A DNA stretch of 64,000 bases, taken from assembly GCA_036417435.1 (NCBI GenBank), contig CM070902.1, positions 131,801,886 to 131,865,885 on the forward strand, written 5' to 3'. The position numbers and the translations under genes are program-made. Below the pieces are notes generated by a model. The model ran no database searches. It was not told the DNA's origin and worked only from the letters and a program-made list of their open reading frames with translations. The stretch comes from Inia geoffrensis. Lineage: Eukaryota; Chordata; Mammalia; Artiodactyla; Iniidae. Position 1 is the first letter of the stretch. Every line of letters begins with the position of its first letter. This document shows positions 22,631-35,377 of the stretch, piece after piece.

Positions 22631-25366
22631 GTGTTTTCCCTATGTTTTCTCCAAGAGTTTTATACTGTATGGTCTTACATTTAGGTCTTTAATCCATTTT
22701 GAGTTTATTTTTGTGTATGGTGTTAGGGAGTGTTGTAGTTTCATTCTTTTACATGTAGCTGTCCAGTTTTCCCAGCACCACTTATTGAAGAGGCTTTCTT
22801 TTCTCCACTGTATGTTCTTGCCTCCTTTGTCGTAAATTAGGTGACTATATGTGTGTGGGTTATCTCTGGGCTTTCTATCCTGTATCATTGATCTATAATT
22901 CTCTTTTTTATGCCAGTATCATACTGTCGTGATTACTGTAGTTTTGTAGTATAGTTTGAAGTCAGGGAGCCTGATTCCTCCAGCTCCGTTTTTCTTTCTC
23001 AAGATTGCTTTGGCTATTCGGGGTCTTTTTTGTGTCCATGTGAACTGTAAAATTTTTTGTTCTAATTCTGTGAAGAATGCCATTACTAGTTTGATAGGGA
23101 TTGCACTGAATCTGTAGATTGCTTTGGGTAGTATAGTCATTTTCACAATACTGATTCTTCCAATCCAAGAACATGGTATATTTCTCCATCTGTTTATGTC
23201 AGCCTTGATTCCTTTCATCAGTGTTTCATAGTTTTCTGAGTACAAGTCTTTTGTCTCCTTAGGCGGGTTTATTCCTAGGTATTTTATTCTTTTTGCTGCA
23301 ATGGTAAATGGGATTGTTTCCTTAATTTCTCTTTCCGATTTTTCGTTGTTAGTGTATAGGAATGCCAGAGATTTCTGTACATTAATTTTGTACCCTGCAA
23401 CCCTACCAAATTCACTGATTAGTTCTAGTAGTTTTCTGGTGGCATCCTTAGGATTTTCTATGTATAGTATCATGACAATTGCAAACAGTGTCAGTTTTAT
23501 TTCTTTTCCAATTTTTATTCCTTTTATTTCTTTTTTTTTCTCTGATTGCTGTGGCTAGGTCTTCCAAAACCATGTTGAATAAGAGTGGCAAGAATGGACA
23601 TTCTTGTCTTGTTCCTGATCTTAGCGGAAACGCTTTCAAGTTTTTTACCACTGAGTATGATGTCTGCTGTGTGTTTGTCATATATGGCCTTTATTATGTT
23701 GAGGTAGGTTCCCTCTATGCCCATTTTCTGGAGAGTTTTTATCATAAATGGGTGTTGAATTTTGTCAAAAGCTTTTTCTGTATCTATTGAGATGATCATA
23801 TAGTTTTTATTCCTTAACTTGTTAATATGGTGTATCACATTGATTGATTTGCATATATTGAAGAATCCTTGCAACCCTGGGATAAATCCCACTTGATCAT
23901 GATGTATCATCCTTTTAATATGTTGTTGGATTCTGTTTGCTAGTATTTTGTTCAGGATTTTTGCATCTATGTTTATCAGTGATGCTGGTCTATAATTTTC
24001 TTTTCTTGTGATATCTTTTTCTGGTTTTGATATCAGGGTGATGGTGGCTTTGAGGATGAATTTGGGAGTGTTCCTCCCTCTGTAATTTTTTGGAAGAGTT
24101 TGAGAAGGATGGGTGTTAGCTCTTCTCTAGATGTTTGATAGAATTCACCTGTGAAGCCACCTGGTCCTGGACTTTTGTTTGTTGAAGGATTTTTATTTAC
24201 AGTTTCAACTTCATTACTTGTGATGTGTCTGTTTATATTTTCTAATTCTTCCTGGTTCAGTCTTAGAAAATTGTACCTTTCCAAGAATTTGCCCATTTCT
24301 TTGTGGTTGTCCGTTTTATTGGCATATAGTTGTTTGTAGTAGTTTCCTATACTCCTTTGTATTTCTGCAGTGTCAGTTGTGATTTCTCCTTTTTCATTTC
24401 TAATTTTATTGATTTGCATCCTCTCCCTTTTTTTCTTGATGAGGCTGGCTAAGGGTTTATCAATTTTGTTTACCTGCTCAAAGAACAAGCTTTTAGTTTT
24501 ATTCATCTTTGCTATTGTTTTCTTTGTTTCTATTTCACTTATTTTTGTTCTGATCTTTATGATTTCCTTCCTTCTACTCACTTTGGGTTTTCTTTATTCT
24601 TCTTTCTCTAGTTGCTTTGGGTGTAGGGTTAGATTATTTATTTGAGATTTTTCTTGTTTCTTGAGGTGAAATTGCATTGCTATAAACTTCCCTCTTAGAA
24701 CTGCTTTTGCTTCATCCCATAGGTTTTGGGTCCTCATGTTTTCATTGTCATTTGTTTCTATGTATTTTTTTTATTTCTTCTTTGATTTCTTTAGTGATCT
24801 CTTGGTTATTTAGTAGTGCACTGATTAGCCTCCATGTGTTTGTGTTTTTTACTGTTCTTTTCCTGATATTGGCTTCCGATCTCATAGTGTTGTGGTCAGA
24901 AAAGATGCTTAATATGATTTCAATTTTCTCAAATTTTCCGAGGCTTGATTTGTGACCCAAGATGTGATCTATCCTGGAGAATGTTCCATGTGCACTTAAG
25001 AAGAAAGTGTATTCTGCCACTTTCGGGTGGAATGTTCTATAAATATCCATTAAATCTATCTGATCTATCGTATCATTTAAAGCTTGTGTTTCCTTATTTG
25101 TTTTCTGTTTGGATGATCTGTCCATTGGTGTAAGTGAAGTGTTAAAGTCCTCTACTATTATTGCATCACTGTTGATTTCTCCTTTCATGACTGTTAGCAT
25201 CTGCCTTATTTATTTAGATGCTCCTATGTTGAGTGCATAAACATTTATAATTGTTATATCTTCTTCTTCGATTGATCCCTTGATCGTTATGTACTGTCCT
25301 TCCTTATCTCGTTACAGTCTTTATTTTAAAGTCTATTTTATCTGATATGAGTATTGCTACTCCAAC

Positions 25367-25370
<4 letters not shown>

Positions 25371-25398
<28 letters not shown>

Positions 25399-25585
25399 AC
25401 ACAGGCCTCTCACTGTTGTGGCCTCTCCCGTTGTGGAGCACAGGCTCCGGACATGCAGGATCAGCGGCCATGGCCCACAGGCCCAGCCACTCTGCAGAAC
25501 GTGGGATCTTCCCAGACCGGGGCACGAACCTGTGTCCCCTGCATCGGCAGGCGGACTCTCAACCACTGCACCACCAGGGAAGCCC
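25371..25585 (-). mobile_element. CHR-2-like SINE inserted in L1 endonuclease
   Basis: A poly(T) start at 25371, the SINE on the minus strand and head 'ccaccagggaagccc' at the right. The flanks 'ccaacttt' and 'ccagcttt' are a probable short target duplication with one mismatch. Confidence 0.88.
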
Positions 25586-25856
25586 CCAGCTTTCTTTTGA
25601 TTTCCATCTGCATGGAATATCTTTTTCCATCCCCTCACTTTCAGTCTGTATGTGTCCCTAGGTCTGAAGTGGGTCTCTTGTAGACAGGATATATATGGGT
25701 CTTGTTTTTGTATCCATTCAGCCAGTCTGTGTCTTTTGGTTGGTGCATTTAATCCATTTATATTTAAGGTAATTATTGATATGTATGTTCTTATTACCAT
25801 TTTCTTAATTGTTTTGGGTTTGTTTTTGTGGGTCTTTTTCTTCTCTTGTGTTTCCC

Positions 25857-26283
25857 ACCCAGAGAAGTTTCTTTAGCATTTGTTGTAAAGCTGGTTTGGT
25901 CGTGCTGAATTCTCTTAGCTTTTACTTGTCTGAAAAGCTCTTGATTTCTCCATCAAATCTGAATGAGATCCCTGTTGGGTAGAGTAATCTTGGTTGTAGG
26001 TTTTTCTCCTTCATCACTTTAAGTATATCCTGCCACTCCCTTCTAGCCTGCAGAGTTTCTGCTGAAAAATCAGCTGATAACCTTATGGAATTCCTTTGTA
26101 TGTTATTTGTTGTTTTTTGCTTGCTACTTTTAGCATTTTTTCTTCGAATTTAATTTTTGTTAGTTTGATTAATATGTGTCTTGGTGTGTTTCTCCTACGG
26201 TTTATCCTGTATGGGACTCTCTGTGCTTCCTGGACTCGGGTGACTATTTCCTTTCCCATGTTTGGGAAGTTTTCCATTTCCTT
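25857..26283 (-). pseudogene. LINE-1 ORF1 C-terminal part
   Basis: ORF1p is the RNA-binding chaperone of the L1 particle. The minus-strand frame reads E-N-F-P-N-M-G-K-E-I, then N-R-R-R-N-T-P-R-H-I-L-I-K, then Q-Q-I-T-Y-K-G, which is the end of the RRM and the C-terminal domain. The N-terminal coiled coil is missing because the element is 5'-truncated at about 26283, and stops break the remainder. Confidence 0.75.
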
Positions 26284-26620
26284 GATGATTAGTGATGTTG
26301 AGCATCCTTCTATGTACTTATATCTTTCTATGTGGTATGTATTGGCCATTCATATACCCACAGTGAAATGTCTGTTGAAATCCTTGGCCCATTTTTAGAC
26401 ACGGTTCTTTGTCTTATTATTAAATTATGAGAGTTCTTAAGATATTGTGGTTCAAATGCTGTGCTGGATATATGTTTTGCAAATATTTTTCCCAGTCTTT
26501 GGCTAGCCTTTTCATTTTTTTAATGGTACAGAATGTTCATTTAGAAAAAAATTCATTGAGCTGTACAACTACAATTTCTTCATTTTTATTTATGTATATA
26601 CTCGAAGGAATGAATAGGTT
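26284..26620 (-). mobile_element. Older L1 ORF2 3' piece, right part
   Basis: It resumes the L1 frame order left at 21038: 'gtgatgttgagcatccttct', 'ttgcaaatatttttcccag', 'aatggtacagaatgttcat'. This shows the younger L1 landed in an existing L1. Confidence 0.6.
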
Positions 26621-27076
26621 TATTTAAAAAGAGAAAGAGCAAGCTAGAGAATGGATGGTTCTTTGAAAGATGACAAAATCATCATCAACTAGTAGTCTGA
26701 TGATGATACAAAATGGTCTGCAAATACTAAAAACTAGAAAATATATCCATATACTTTAAGAGCCCTTCATAGCATCTGGGTCCTATCAGATGCCCAACAT
26801 GAAAACTAAAATTAGCAAAGGAAAATAATGAGTTGAAGGCCTCTCTTCTGCAATTCATTATTGCAATTCAACCTCTGAATTCTAGGCATTTCAGATTAGG
26901 ATATATTATACTTTTTGTCAATTACAGTTTTAAGTGGAAACTTTATGTTGATGAGAAAAGCAAAGAGATTTAACTTTAGTGTAATTACAGAAAAAACTAA
27001 TTCATGCAATGCCATTCAATAAGCATCTGATTGTCAAATACATATGCTAAAAAAAATTTTAAACATTACATATACT
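26621..27076. other. Unique stretch, nothing recognised
   Basis: AT-rich DNA without a credible open frame, splice pattern or repeat family. Confidence 0.4.
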
Positions 27077-27262
27077 TAAAATAGATAAGCAACAAAGATT
27101 TACTGTATAGCACAGGGAACTATATTCAATATCTTATAATAATCTATAATTAAAAATAACCTGAAATATATATATATACACACATACACACAGGTGAGTC
27201 ACTTTGCTGTACACCTGAAATTAACACAATATTGTAAATCAACTGTACTTCAATTTAAACAA
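27077..27262 (+). mobile_element. LINE-1 3' UTR fragment
   Basis: A 5'-truncated copy of a cetartiodactyl-type L1 3' end: 'ggatttactg'-like start, 'agcacagggaactatattca', a TA/CA microsatellite at 27165-27192, and 'gctgtacacctgaaatta'. A short duplication 'attacatat' flanks it. Confidence 0.8.
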
Positions 27263-27799
27263 AAATTACATATGCTTTTGTTCGCAGCACAGATAGCTTT
27301 ATATGTAAGTACTATTTTTTAGTCCTTAATCATCCCAAAATTATCTCTCCTAACATTATAAGAAACAAAAATCATATGTTGGCATTTTTCATATTAATAA
27401 AAATACAAGCTTAATAGAATATGAAATGTCAAGTAGAACACATTTTTTGACAACACCAACTCTTCTTTTCCCCTAACCCATGCCCCAAAGATAGTCTTTA
27501 ACAGTCTTTAGACATTTTCTCTGCTCAAATGAGTATATATAGGTACACACACATACACACACACGCCATCACAAATACAGGATATATGACATTTTAAAAT
27601 TCTATTAACCAAAATGTTTTAAAGTTTTTAAATGAGGCTTTTATGATTGAGGAACTGTAACACATGAAATCAAAAGGGGAAAAGATTTGAGTCAAGTAAG
27701 ACAAAAATAGGTTAAAATTTAACACAGCCATTGGATGTGACTTGAAATCTTGCTTAAGTTTTGGGAACTTACAGAATATATTATTATTTCTGTTGTAGA
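27263..27799. other. Unique stretch, nothing recognised
   Basis: AT-rich with a short CACA run at about 27545-27565. I see no exon or repeat assignment. Confidence 0.4.
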
Positions 27800-29960
27800 C
27801 ACTTCTTAAGAGTAGCTAGAGTGCCTACAATCCTTCCCTTTTCTGTGCCATGATCAATGGCCTTGAAGAAAAAGATCAGAGATAAAACTAACTGGGAGAT
27901 TTAGGGAATGGCTATTTGAATGAATCTCTCACAACAGGACCCCACAGTAAAAAAATTCCTCACCAGAACCCTGCCGCTGCCAATCAATGCAAACAAATCA
28001 AAATATAAAGCCTGTTAATAATCGGGTGGACAAGATGACCCTCATCATAGATCAAGTCATACTCCCTCTCTAGCCAGCCTACTCCTTGCTCAGTGGTTTC
28101 ATGAAAATAACCACAAGCAGCTGGCAGGAAAAGCAGTTATGCAAGGGATCAATTACATTGACTCACTAAGACTGGCCTCACTGCCTCTACTATTGAGAAG
28201 CCAATTGCCTGAGTCCCCCGCAGGCACTACCTCTTAGCAGGCATCAAGCCCCTTGGATTACAGAAATGGTGACGGCCGATCCTTGCTGTAAGAGTCACCA
28301 ATTCTGAATTTGCCTCTGCCAGCACCACTATGCAGGATTAACCGAATGCTTCCTATAAATCACATGGCCTCTGATCCAGGAATTCACTTGAAATGGCAAT
28401 GGTAGATGCACATGGCCTGATTAATCTTATCAAATACTCTTATTCAGACACAGGTGTCCCCACAGTAGGAAGCAATGATTATAGAAGCTTGATGTAAGAG
28501 TTATTGCCAGAGCTAAAAACTTCTGAATTTTGGGTGCTGTCCTGCAGGATACAAAATGGGTTCTGAACCATCTACCAAAATATGCTGTCTCCCATCTCCA
28601 GAATATATTGGATGTGGGAACCAAACAGTAATAGTGGAGTGGTGTCTTTTCTGCTCTCAAAGTTTTGCTTTTTATCTTATGAACTCTGGAATCTGCTGAC
28701 CTAGAAGTTTTAGTACCAAAAAAAAAAAAAAAAAAAAATACTTCTACCAGGAGACAGAATAACTGTTTTACTCCACTGAAAGCTGAGCTTATCATGTTCA
28801 GTTTGATTTCTTCATGACAGTAGAAAAACAAGCAAAAATGAAGGCTACAGGATGGGTTAAGAGTGACTGTCCATGACTATCAAGGGGAAGAGAGGTTGCT
28901 ACTCTACCTTTGGGGGCTAGGAAGGCCATGAGAAGAACTCAGGGGAATCCACTGGAGTAAGTTCTGGTAGTACTATGCAGTGTTAAGGTTAGTGGAAGCC
29001 TATCACAATACCATACAGTCAGAGCTACAAGGAGCTCGGACGCTTTCAAGAATGAAGAACTGGGTCAGGTTGTGAGGAAAAGAACCCTGATAAGCCGAGA
29101 TGCTAGCAGAATGTATGAAATCTGAAGTGAAACAGGTCAGAGTGTGTGCACTGATACAATATTAAGGATTGTAGCCACCATTAGTTTCCATACTAGTCAC
29201 TGGTAGATGGTAAGTACTCCCCATCTTTCCCTTTAAATACATTTTCTTTTTATTTCCTTTCTCCCAATCATGAAGATGGCAAGTCAGCAGGAATTAAATT
29301 TACATTGTAAAATATCAAGATAGAATCACAGTGGAAGCAGGGGCAGCATGATATCACCCCGAATCAGTAGCCCTATGGTACTGCCTCTGAATATGGCACT
29401 TTAGCTTGCATTTAGATTTTCTCCCACTAGAAAAGATGCCTCCATGGATGGGATATAGCAGGGTTACCTCAACATTTATACAAGTGGGGAGGGAAGTGAG
29501 GGGAAAGAAGAGAAGGGAAGGAAAAGGGGTAGTTAAACTACTAATGGGTGAGATCTTCTAAACACCCCCTAGGAGGGCTGCCTAGCTTTCCATTTCTCTT
29601 TCTGTGGGGATGGTCCCTACCACACAGGGGCAGACTCCTGGGGTTATGACTGTACATCATAACCGTGGGTCCTCTGGCTCTAGGAGACAGATCCCTGAGC
29701 TGAAAAGGGCTAATCTAATCATTTCTTGTTGGAATATAAAAATTGAAAAGGCAAGGCAGAGAATAAATCTTTACAGTGAAGTCACATTAATGGCAGGGGT
29801 CTGGAAAGAAGGTATAAAAACTCCTGCTGATGAGCTCCCAAGAGCTGCTCTGGTTTCTTCTCTTCAAGCCCCACTCATTCCATTCATCAATTTCCAGTAT
29901 GGGTTCCAAAAATGCCTTTTGGTCCCCCTTAAGCTGGTGAGTATCAGCTGACTGAAACCC
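27800..29960 (+). mobile_element. Probable decayed endogenous retrovirus (ERVL/MaLR-like internal region)
   Basis: The plus strand contains ERVL-like phrases such as 'tttgggtgctgtcctgcagg', 'acaaaatgggttctgaacca' and 'gaatatattggatgtgggaa', consistent with an old retroviral internal region. All frames are broken. A 115-codon frame at 29604-29951 ends near 'gctg|gtgagt' but lacks a recognisable domain. No paired LTRs are clearly visible. The family is assigned from memory and is weak. Confidence 0.35.
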
Positions 29961-32900
29961 CAAAATGCTACTGACTTCTTCTAGGAAGTAAAAAGGTATG
30001 CAAGGTTCTCATTTTAACGTCAAATTATCACAATCGTACATTTTCCTTGCTTCCTCTTAGCCCGCTCAAAAACTAAACTAACATAGTGTACTTTTGCCTT
30101 CAGAATTGTGACATTAGAACTCTCATGCCTAACGTGCTTTTTCATATCCTCCTATTTTGCAAGAAAGCACATTTACCCCAAAGCTTCAGTCTGTTCATTT
30201 TAGCACCAGTTCCGTGTTAAGACATTACTCTGAAATGTCAGCAGTTCTCTGCATCTCGTGATCCCATACTAGTGCCAACAAAGCAAAGTGAATGATTACT
30301 GATTAACAATGGAAATGAATTCTGTCCTTAAAAGACAATAGCATATAAAAAAAAATTCAAGCCTAGTCTGTTTGTGCTCTCCATGTGCCTTGCTTCTCCG
30401 GTCACTTATATCCTAGATATAGACTTCTGACAAGGGATGCTTAAGCAGTTTCAGCCCTAATCTTCAATTCTGGATCAAGTCACTATTAACATTAATTCAC
30501 CCAGCCTTTACATCCCAGATTAGATTACTAGGGTTCCTAGCTTGTTCTGATACCCACTGTGTTCTACTCTTACCCTCTCTGCTGTTCTAGCGCTGTTTAT
30601 ACCTCAGTTATTGTAATTAGGCTTCTGTTCTAACACTTCTGGAGATTCCTAGTCTGGTCCCTGCCTGGTGTCTTCCTAGTACTGGGACGCCTACTTTCGA
30701 TTATCAGTCCCAATCCCAAGGACTGGTATCAGGCCATTATCTAGAGTCCAGTACCCAGACAGAATTCTCTGGCAGCCAATCATATAAATATATGTATAAA
30801 TTTATGAACTCACTCATTAATTTCTCTCTCTCTCAATTCTATGTGCTTCTTCACCTTGAATTCCCATTAGCAATAGATTGTGCAGATTGTTCTCTGCCTG
30901 TTCTATCCCTGACATGGGCTACCAAAGAGAACTTTTTCTCAAACACCTGTAGTTTAGGTGAGATTGGCTCTAACATGCAACAATCTTTCAAATGTGGACT
31001 CATTCTAGTCTGTCCTGTATAACAGTAAGCTCGGCCATACTCTAAAACTTGGCCATGCTCTGTTATATCACAAATACAACAAAACTCTATCAAATCTTGA
31101 GATATGGTAAAAGTATACAAACTTAACATAATTTAGAAACAAAACAAATAAACAAATGAGAAAATTTTTCTAAATGGTATGAATTGGAAACTTTGTAATA
31201 CAGTGATATTAAAATAACATCATATGACTCCTGGACATTTACATGCCAAATTTTTTTTTAAATCATCAGATTATAATTTCTAAAACTAGAGAAAAAGAAA
31301 TCACATTTTATAACTATATTCTATTATAGCATACAGAAATGACCATTTCATTCCCAAGAGTTCAAGCAGAAATTTCTTGACACAAAACAAATAAGGTACA
31401 TCAAAGCAATAAAGTATATACATCTAATCATATAAATTAGTATCTCTTTTGATCAATGCTAAATTCTTCTTTATGAAACATGATTAAATTTCTAATTCCA
31501 TCTATTGCCAAAAAATGGGATTCCCATTATTTTCTCCAAAGTCTAGCTTTGTTATTAATAGTATATCCTCATTAAAGGTGTGTCCCCTCCTGGCTTTCTC
31601 TACCTTGATTCCTAACTAAAGATCAAGTTACAAATGGGATCATTATGGACATAACAAAAAACTGCAAAATAGCCCAAGATTCAAGGAAAAAGGTGTGTGT
31701 ATTTACCTCAGGCCTCTTAGAAGCCGAGAGGACTGCAGTAAGAACAAGTACAATGGATAATAAGGAACTCCAAATACTGTGGCTAGAAAGGAAAGCCAAT
31801 AAAACCTCAAAGCAGATGTCGTTACCACATTATTTAATAATTATCTGTTCATAAACTAAACTAGTTTACTAGCTCTTTGAATGGAGAAATAGTATCTTAT
31901 CATCTTATTATTTTCAGAACTCAAAGTAGACAGTTAATATTCTCTTGTTGAATGAAAACAAAAAACAAAAAAAATCAAGGATTCAGATGGCTAGTAAAAC
32001 TGTCAAATGTACTCATCTTACAGTGTAATAAAGCCACTGTGGAATGACAACTGCCAGGCAGGACCTTACTCGAAGAAAACCAAGTATAATGTGAGTCCTA
32101 AGTCCCATTTCCCCAAAACACTCCCTGCTAGTCGATAAACACAAGGCAAAATGCAGCTCACATGATGGATTAATTTCATCTGCTTTTAACTATTCACCAG
32201 GTAATTATTTTCCTCTATTCCAACTTAACATTACTATAACACTTTCCTCAAACACTATGTTTAATATTTATCTTTTAAAAATTCACCTTACTACTTGTTT
32301 ACATTGGTAGGACTTCTCTATTTCAGTCATCTGGCCAATTTATCTTCTAAATTGCTGTTCATAGACATTTTCTAGTGATTTGAAGTCCCAAGAGGAAAAT
32401 AATAATGAAATTTAGTTTTAACTGTAACTCCAATAAGCTACAGCATTTTTTACTGTTTACTCTGCCATCTTTAAACTTTTTTTAAAATAAAAACAGGACT
32501 TTCTTATTGATCTCTTAATGATAATAGATGACAAAATGCAAAAGTCTAACTCAAAACCTGTGCATAGTACTTAACTCTGCTACTTAGAAAAATGAGATAA
32601 AAAATTTTTAATACAAATCAGTGTCACCACTATGTTAATCATGTAAGAGCATTTCTAAACTTTAACAAAACACAAGAAAGCACATCCAGGTGTGATTACT
32701 ATCTACAATGTATGCTTGCTTAATGTTAAATAACAAGACCAAAGTAACAATTAGGTCCTGAAATGCAACCAGTCTTCTTCCATTAAAATAGCACTCACTG
32801 AACAGAACTTCACTGGACTGGAATGATGCTTTGTTGGATGACATTAGGATATGCAAAGCAACTATTAAATTCTGCACTAAAGTGGGTGTCAACAAGCAGG

Positions 32901-34224
32901 TAGCAAGAAGAAAGGCTAGAATATGGGGATCCTTTTAAAGATCTCTTAATGCTGGCAAACAGCAGTCAAAAAATGGCTCATTTCTGATGAATGCATTAGG
33001 CTGAGAAAAATCAGAGTTCATGAAAATCCATAAAGAGAAAAAAGAATAAACTTTCTAAGAAAGACACAATACCCCTAGCTATGAATAGACATCACTAGTA
33101 TTATCATCTCAGAAAGGCTATTCAGCACTTTTTCCCCCTGCCCTCTCCCAACTACACAAGCGCATGTTGGTGCTATGGTGGCCTTAATGCCTTTTCAGCA
33201 GGTGCCATGTCGTGTCAGGATTCCCCATACCCTCCTTAAAGTATAAACACTTATGCCAACGCATGTGGTGGTTATGTAACCTAACTCAAGCTGGGAATCT
33301 CTGAACTTACTCTGGTGATTCAGATTTAAATCTACGTCTCTGTGGAAAAGGAGGCAGAGAACACAAATGCATGTTATGACACCATTTTTCATTAATATTT
33401 ATTGTATAACTGAAGCAAACTCAACATTTTCTGCTCTTTTATAAGTTTGACGAAGAAACGAGCTTTCGGAAATGCTCCAGGTTTGACTAGGTATAGGTCA
33501 GCATCTGCTAGACTGAATGACCTGGGCAGAACAAGTCCCTTTTACAGGGAGCTCTTTATTTTCTCTCTCTCTCCCTGTTCCTCCCCTCATGGTATTTCCA
33601 CTCACCCACACTGTCCTTTCCCCTCCTTCTCCAGCCTTTGCTGTAAGCCCGCCACCAACAGCTACCTCTTAGCAATGCTGAAGTTCACAATGTCAAGATA
33701 ATTTTTTCAATGCTACTTCACTCCGAGATAATAAAAATACTTTAAACACTGGTCAGACTTCAGAAATAATAAGACAGCAACAAATCAGTTTTCATCTTGA
33801 CCAAAGAGGTAACTCATCTAATTTATTTCTGGACTTAGCAAATGAAATGAAATACATAAAGCATGTCTGTCATCAATCCAACAGATCAAGTTATCGTTAA
33901 AAAGAATACATGCTAGGGAAGTCATATTTAGTACAATTTTCATGGTGACCTAGTTGTAAAATGCTTCAGGAGCAAAACTAAGGTTTTCATGTTACAAATG
34001 TTTTCTTCTAAATGTTTTACTTGATTCCCTATTCCTTTTCTTCATTACTTAAATAATAAATTCAGACTAATTTTTTCCCCAAGAGACCTCATCTGATTCA
34101 TTGATGGTGAAATCGATTGATTTTATAATTTTCTGTAATTCTGATATAAGTAAATCTCACAGTTTTCACCAAGGAATTTCTACCAATCCACCTGATATTC
34201 AGATCAAACCTCATCTTAGGGTTA
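29961..34224. other. Long unique stretch, no gene seen
   Basis: This is 4.3 kb of AT-rich DNA with only short random frames, for example 30792-31022, 31645-31854 and 32662-32895. None has a domain, a convincing splice context or base composition suggesting coding. It probably belongs to the long first intron of the minus-strand gene. Confidence 0.45.
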
Positions 34225-34450
34225 CCCTAAGCATTTCAACTAAAAGTAATCTTTCTACTCTCTAAGTATCCATAGAACTTCTGTACCCCTCAGACAGACT
34301 AATCACATACTGTTCAATTATTTATGCATCCATCTTATCTCCATTATATTATAAAGTTATTGAGAGCAGGACTATCCATGTCTTAAACATCCATGTATCT
34401 ACCAGAGTACTCAGGACAGCACACAATAAAACATTTAATAAATAATTATT
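34225..34450 (+). mobile_element. L2 LINE 3' fragment
   Basis: The order 'tctccattatattataaagt', 'ttgagagcaggactatcc', then 'aataaaacatttaataaata' matches the diverged L2 3' end. A small direct repeat 'ggaaaagagtata' follows at 34458-34495. Confidence 0.5.
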
Positions 34451-35089
34451 AAGAGTCCGGAAAAGAGTATAGGAATTATAGGAAAAGAGTATAGAATTAT
34501 TAATATACATTATAGCATCATTTGAGAATCTACTTACAGTGTATTATCATTTTGGGAAATAAGAAGTAGGTTCCCAGAGCAAGTTGAATATAATAAAATT
34601 ATTAGGCAATCAATCGACAATGATATTTCTAAAAATAACTGAGTTTATTTTTATTTCATACTTGTTTACTTAACTGTGGCATTTATCATCTAAATCACTG
34701 TGTTTTAATGAGCAGTGTGCCACAGGAAAAGAACTTGGGCTTTAGAGTCAGAAACTCAGGCTTTAATCAAGACGATCTGATTATGAATTTACTGAGGGAT
34801 TTCTAGGACAAAGAGAATAAGGAAACATAAAAAAACATATTATCATTCTTTCACTTGATAATGAAGTCTTAGAATTCCTAGGAGTGACAGTAAACATTTA
34901 TTTTCTTAAGACTTACAGCCATTTGCATAGTTACCTGTTGCCCTTTTCACAGAAAATTAAGGGAAGGAACAGACCCTTGGTCTGCTGGCCCATGGAAACA
35001 AAGTATAGAATCTAACCTCTTCACTCTCTGGGGAGAACAAAAATATCAACATTCTTGTATTTGTCAACATTTTTCAAGGCTAGCAAGAT
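34451..35089. other. Unique stretch, nothing recognised
   Basis: AT-rich non-coding DNA. No open frame or repeat family can be supported. Confidence 0.4.
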
Positions 35090-35265
35090 CACTGTGCTTT
35101 TAGTAATAAAGTATATAAATCAGTACTGTACTATAATCATGTAAGATATTACCACTGGTCAAGAGTGATAGGTGAAGGGTACATGGGACTCTACTATTTT
35201 CGCAACTTCCTGTGAGTTTATAATTTCTTCAAAATTTAAAAAATGTATCAGTAAGGTAATGCAGT
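35090..35265 (+). mobile_element. Old L1 3' end fragment
   Basis: 'gtgataggtgaagggtacat' followed by 'ggactctactattttcgcaa' and an A-rich end resembles old L1 3' UTRs. Short and diverged. Confidence 0.45.
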
Positions 35266-35377
35266 TTGAACAAATGTTAGGGAAATTAAAACAAGTAAGC
35301 TGCTTTTCTAAACTCAAACACTCAAAATGTACTAAGAAATCTGAATATTTTGAGAAGATACTTGTGGGATTCTTTTT

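Larger units (their letters stand above)
21531..25800 (-). pseudogene. LINE-1 ORF2 (endonuclease plus reverse transcriptase), dead
   Basis: ORF2 of L1 encodes an APE-like endonuclease and a reverse transcriptase that copy L1 RNA at a nicked target. From 25800 downwards the endonuclease start is readable (T-L-N-I-N-G-L-N, then Q-E-T-H-F), then the SDHN block near 24900. The RT '[15 protein letters not shown]' block lies near 24150-24200 and the C-terminal 'MWHIYTMEYYS' block near 21550. The frame is broken by stops and frameshifts throughout, and a SINE splits the endonuclease. The RT catalytic F-A-D-D motif reads F-A-I-V at 23474-23485, so both aspartates are lost. The protein cannot be made or be active. 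Confidence 0.85.
21040..26283 (-). mobile_element. Younger LINE-1, 5'-truncated, carrying two SINE insertions
   Basis: The 3' end is at about 21040, with the 3' UTR motifs 'ttggagtataattgctt' and 'atcagccatatgc' in reverse. The element runs through ORF2 and ends within ORF1 at about 26283. Without insertions it is about 4.7 kb. A SINE with extra sequence (22280-22630) and a second SINE (25371-25585) entered it later. It lies inside an older L1. Confidence 0.88.

Noticed and set aside
29604..29951. A 115-codon plus-strand frame ending near a 'gctg|gtgagt' donor-like site, considered as an exon
   Set aside because: There is no recognisable protein, no paired acceptor, and it lies in a region that looks like a decayed retroviral element on the opposite strand to the putative gene.
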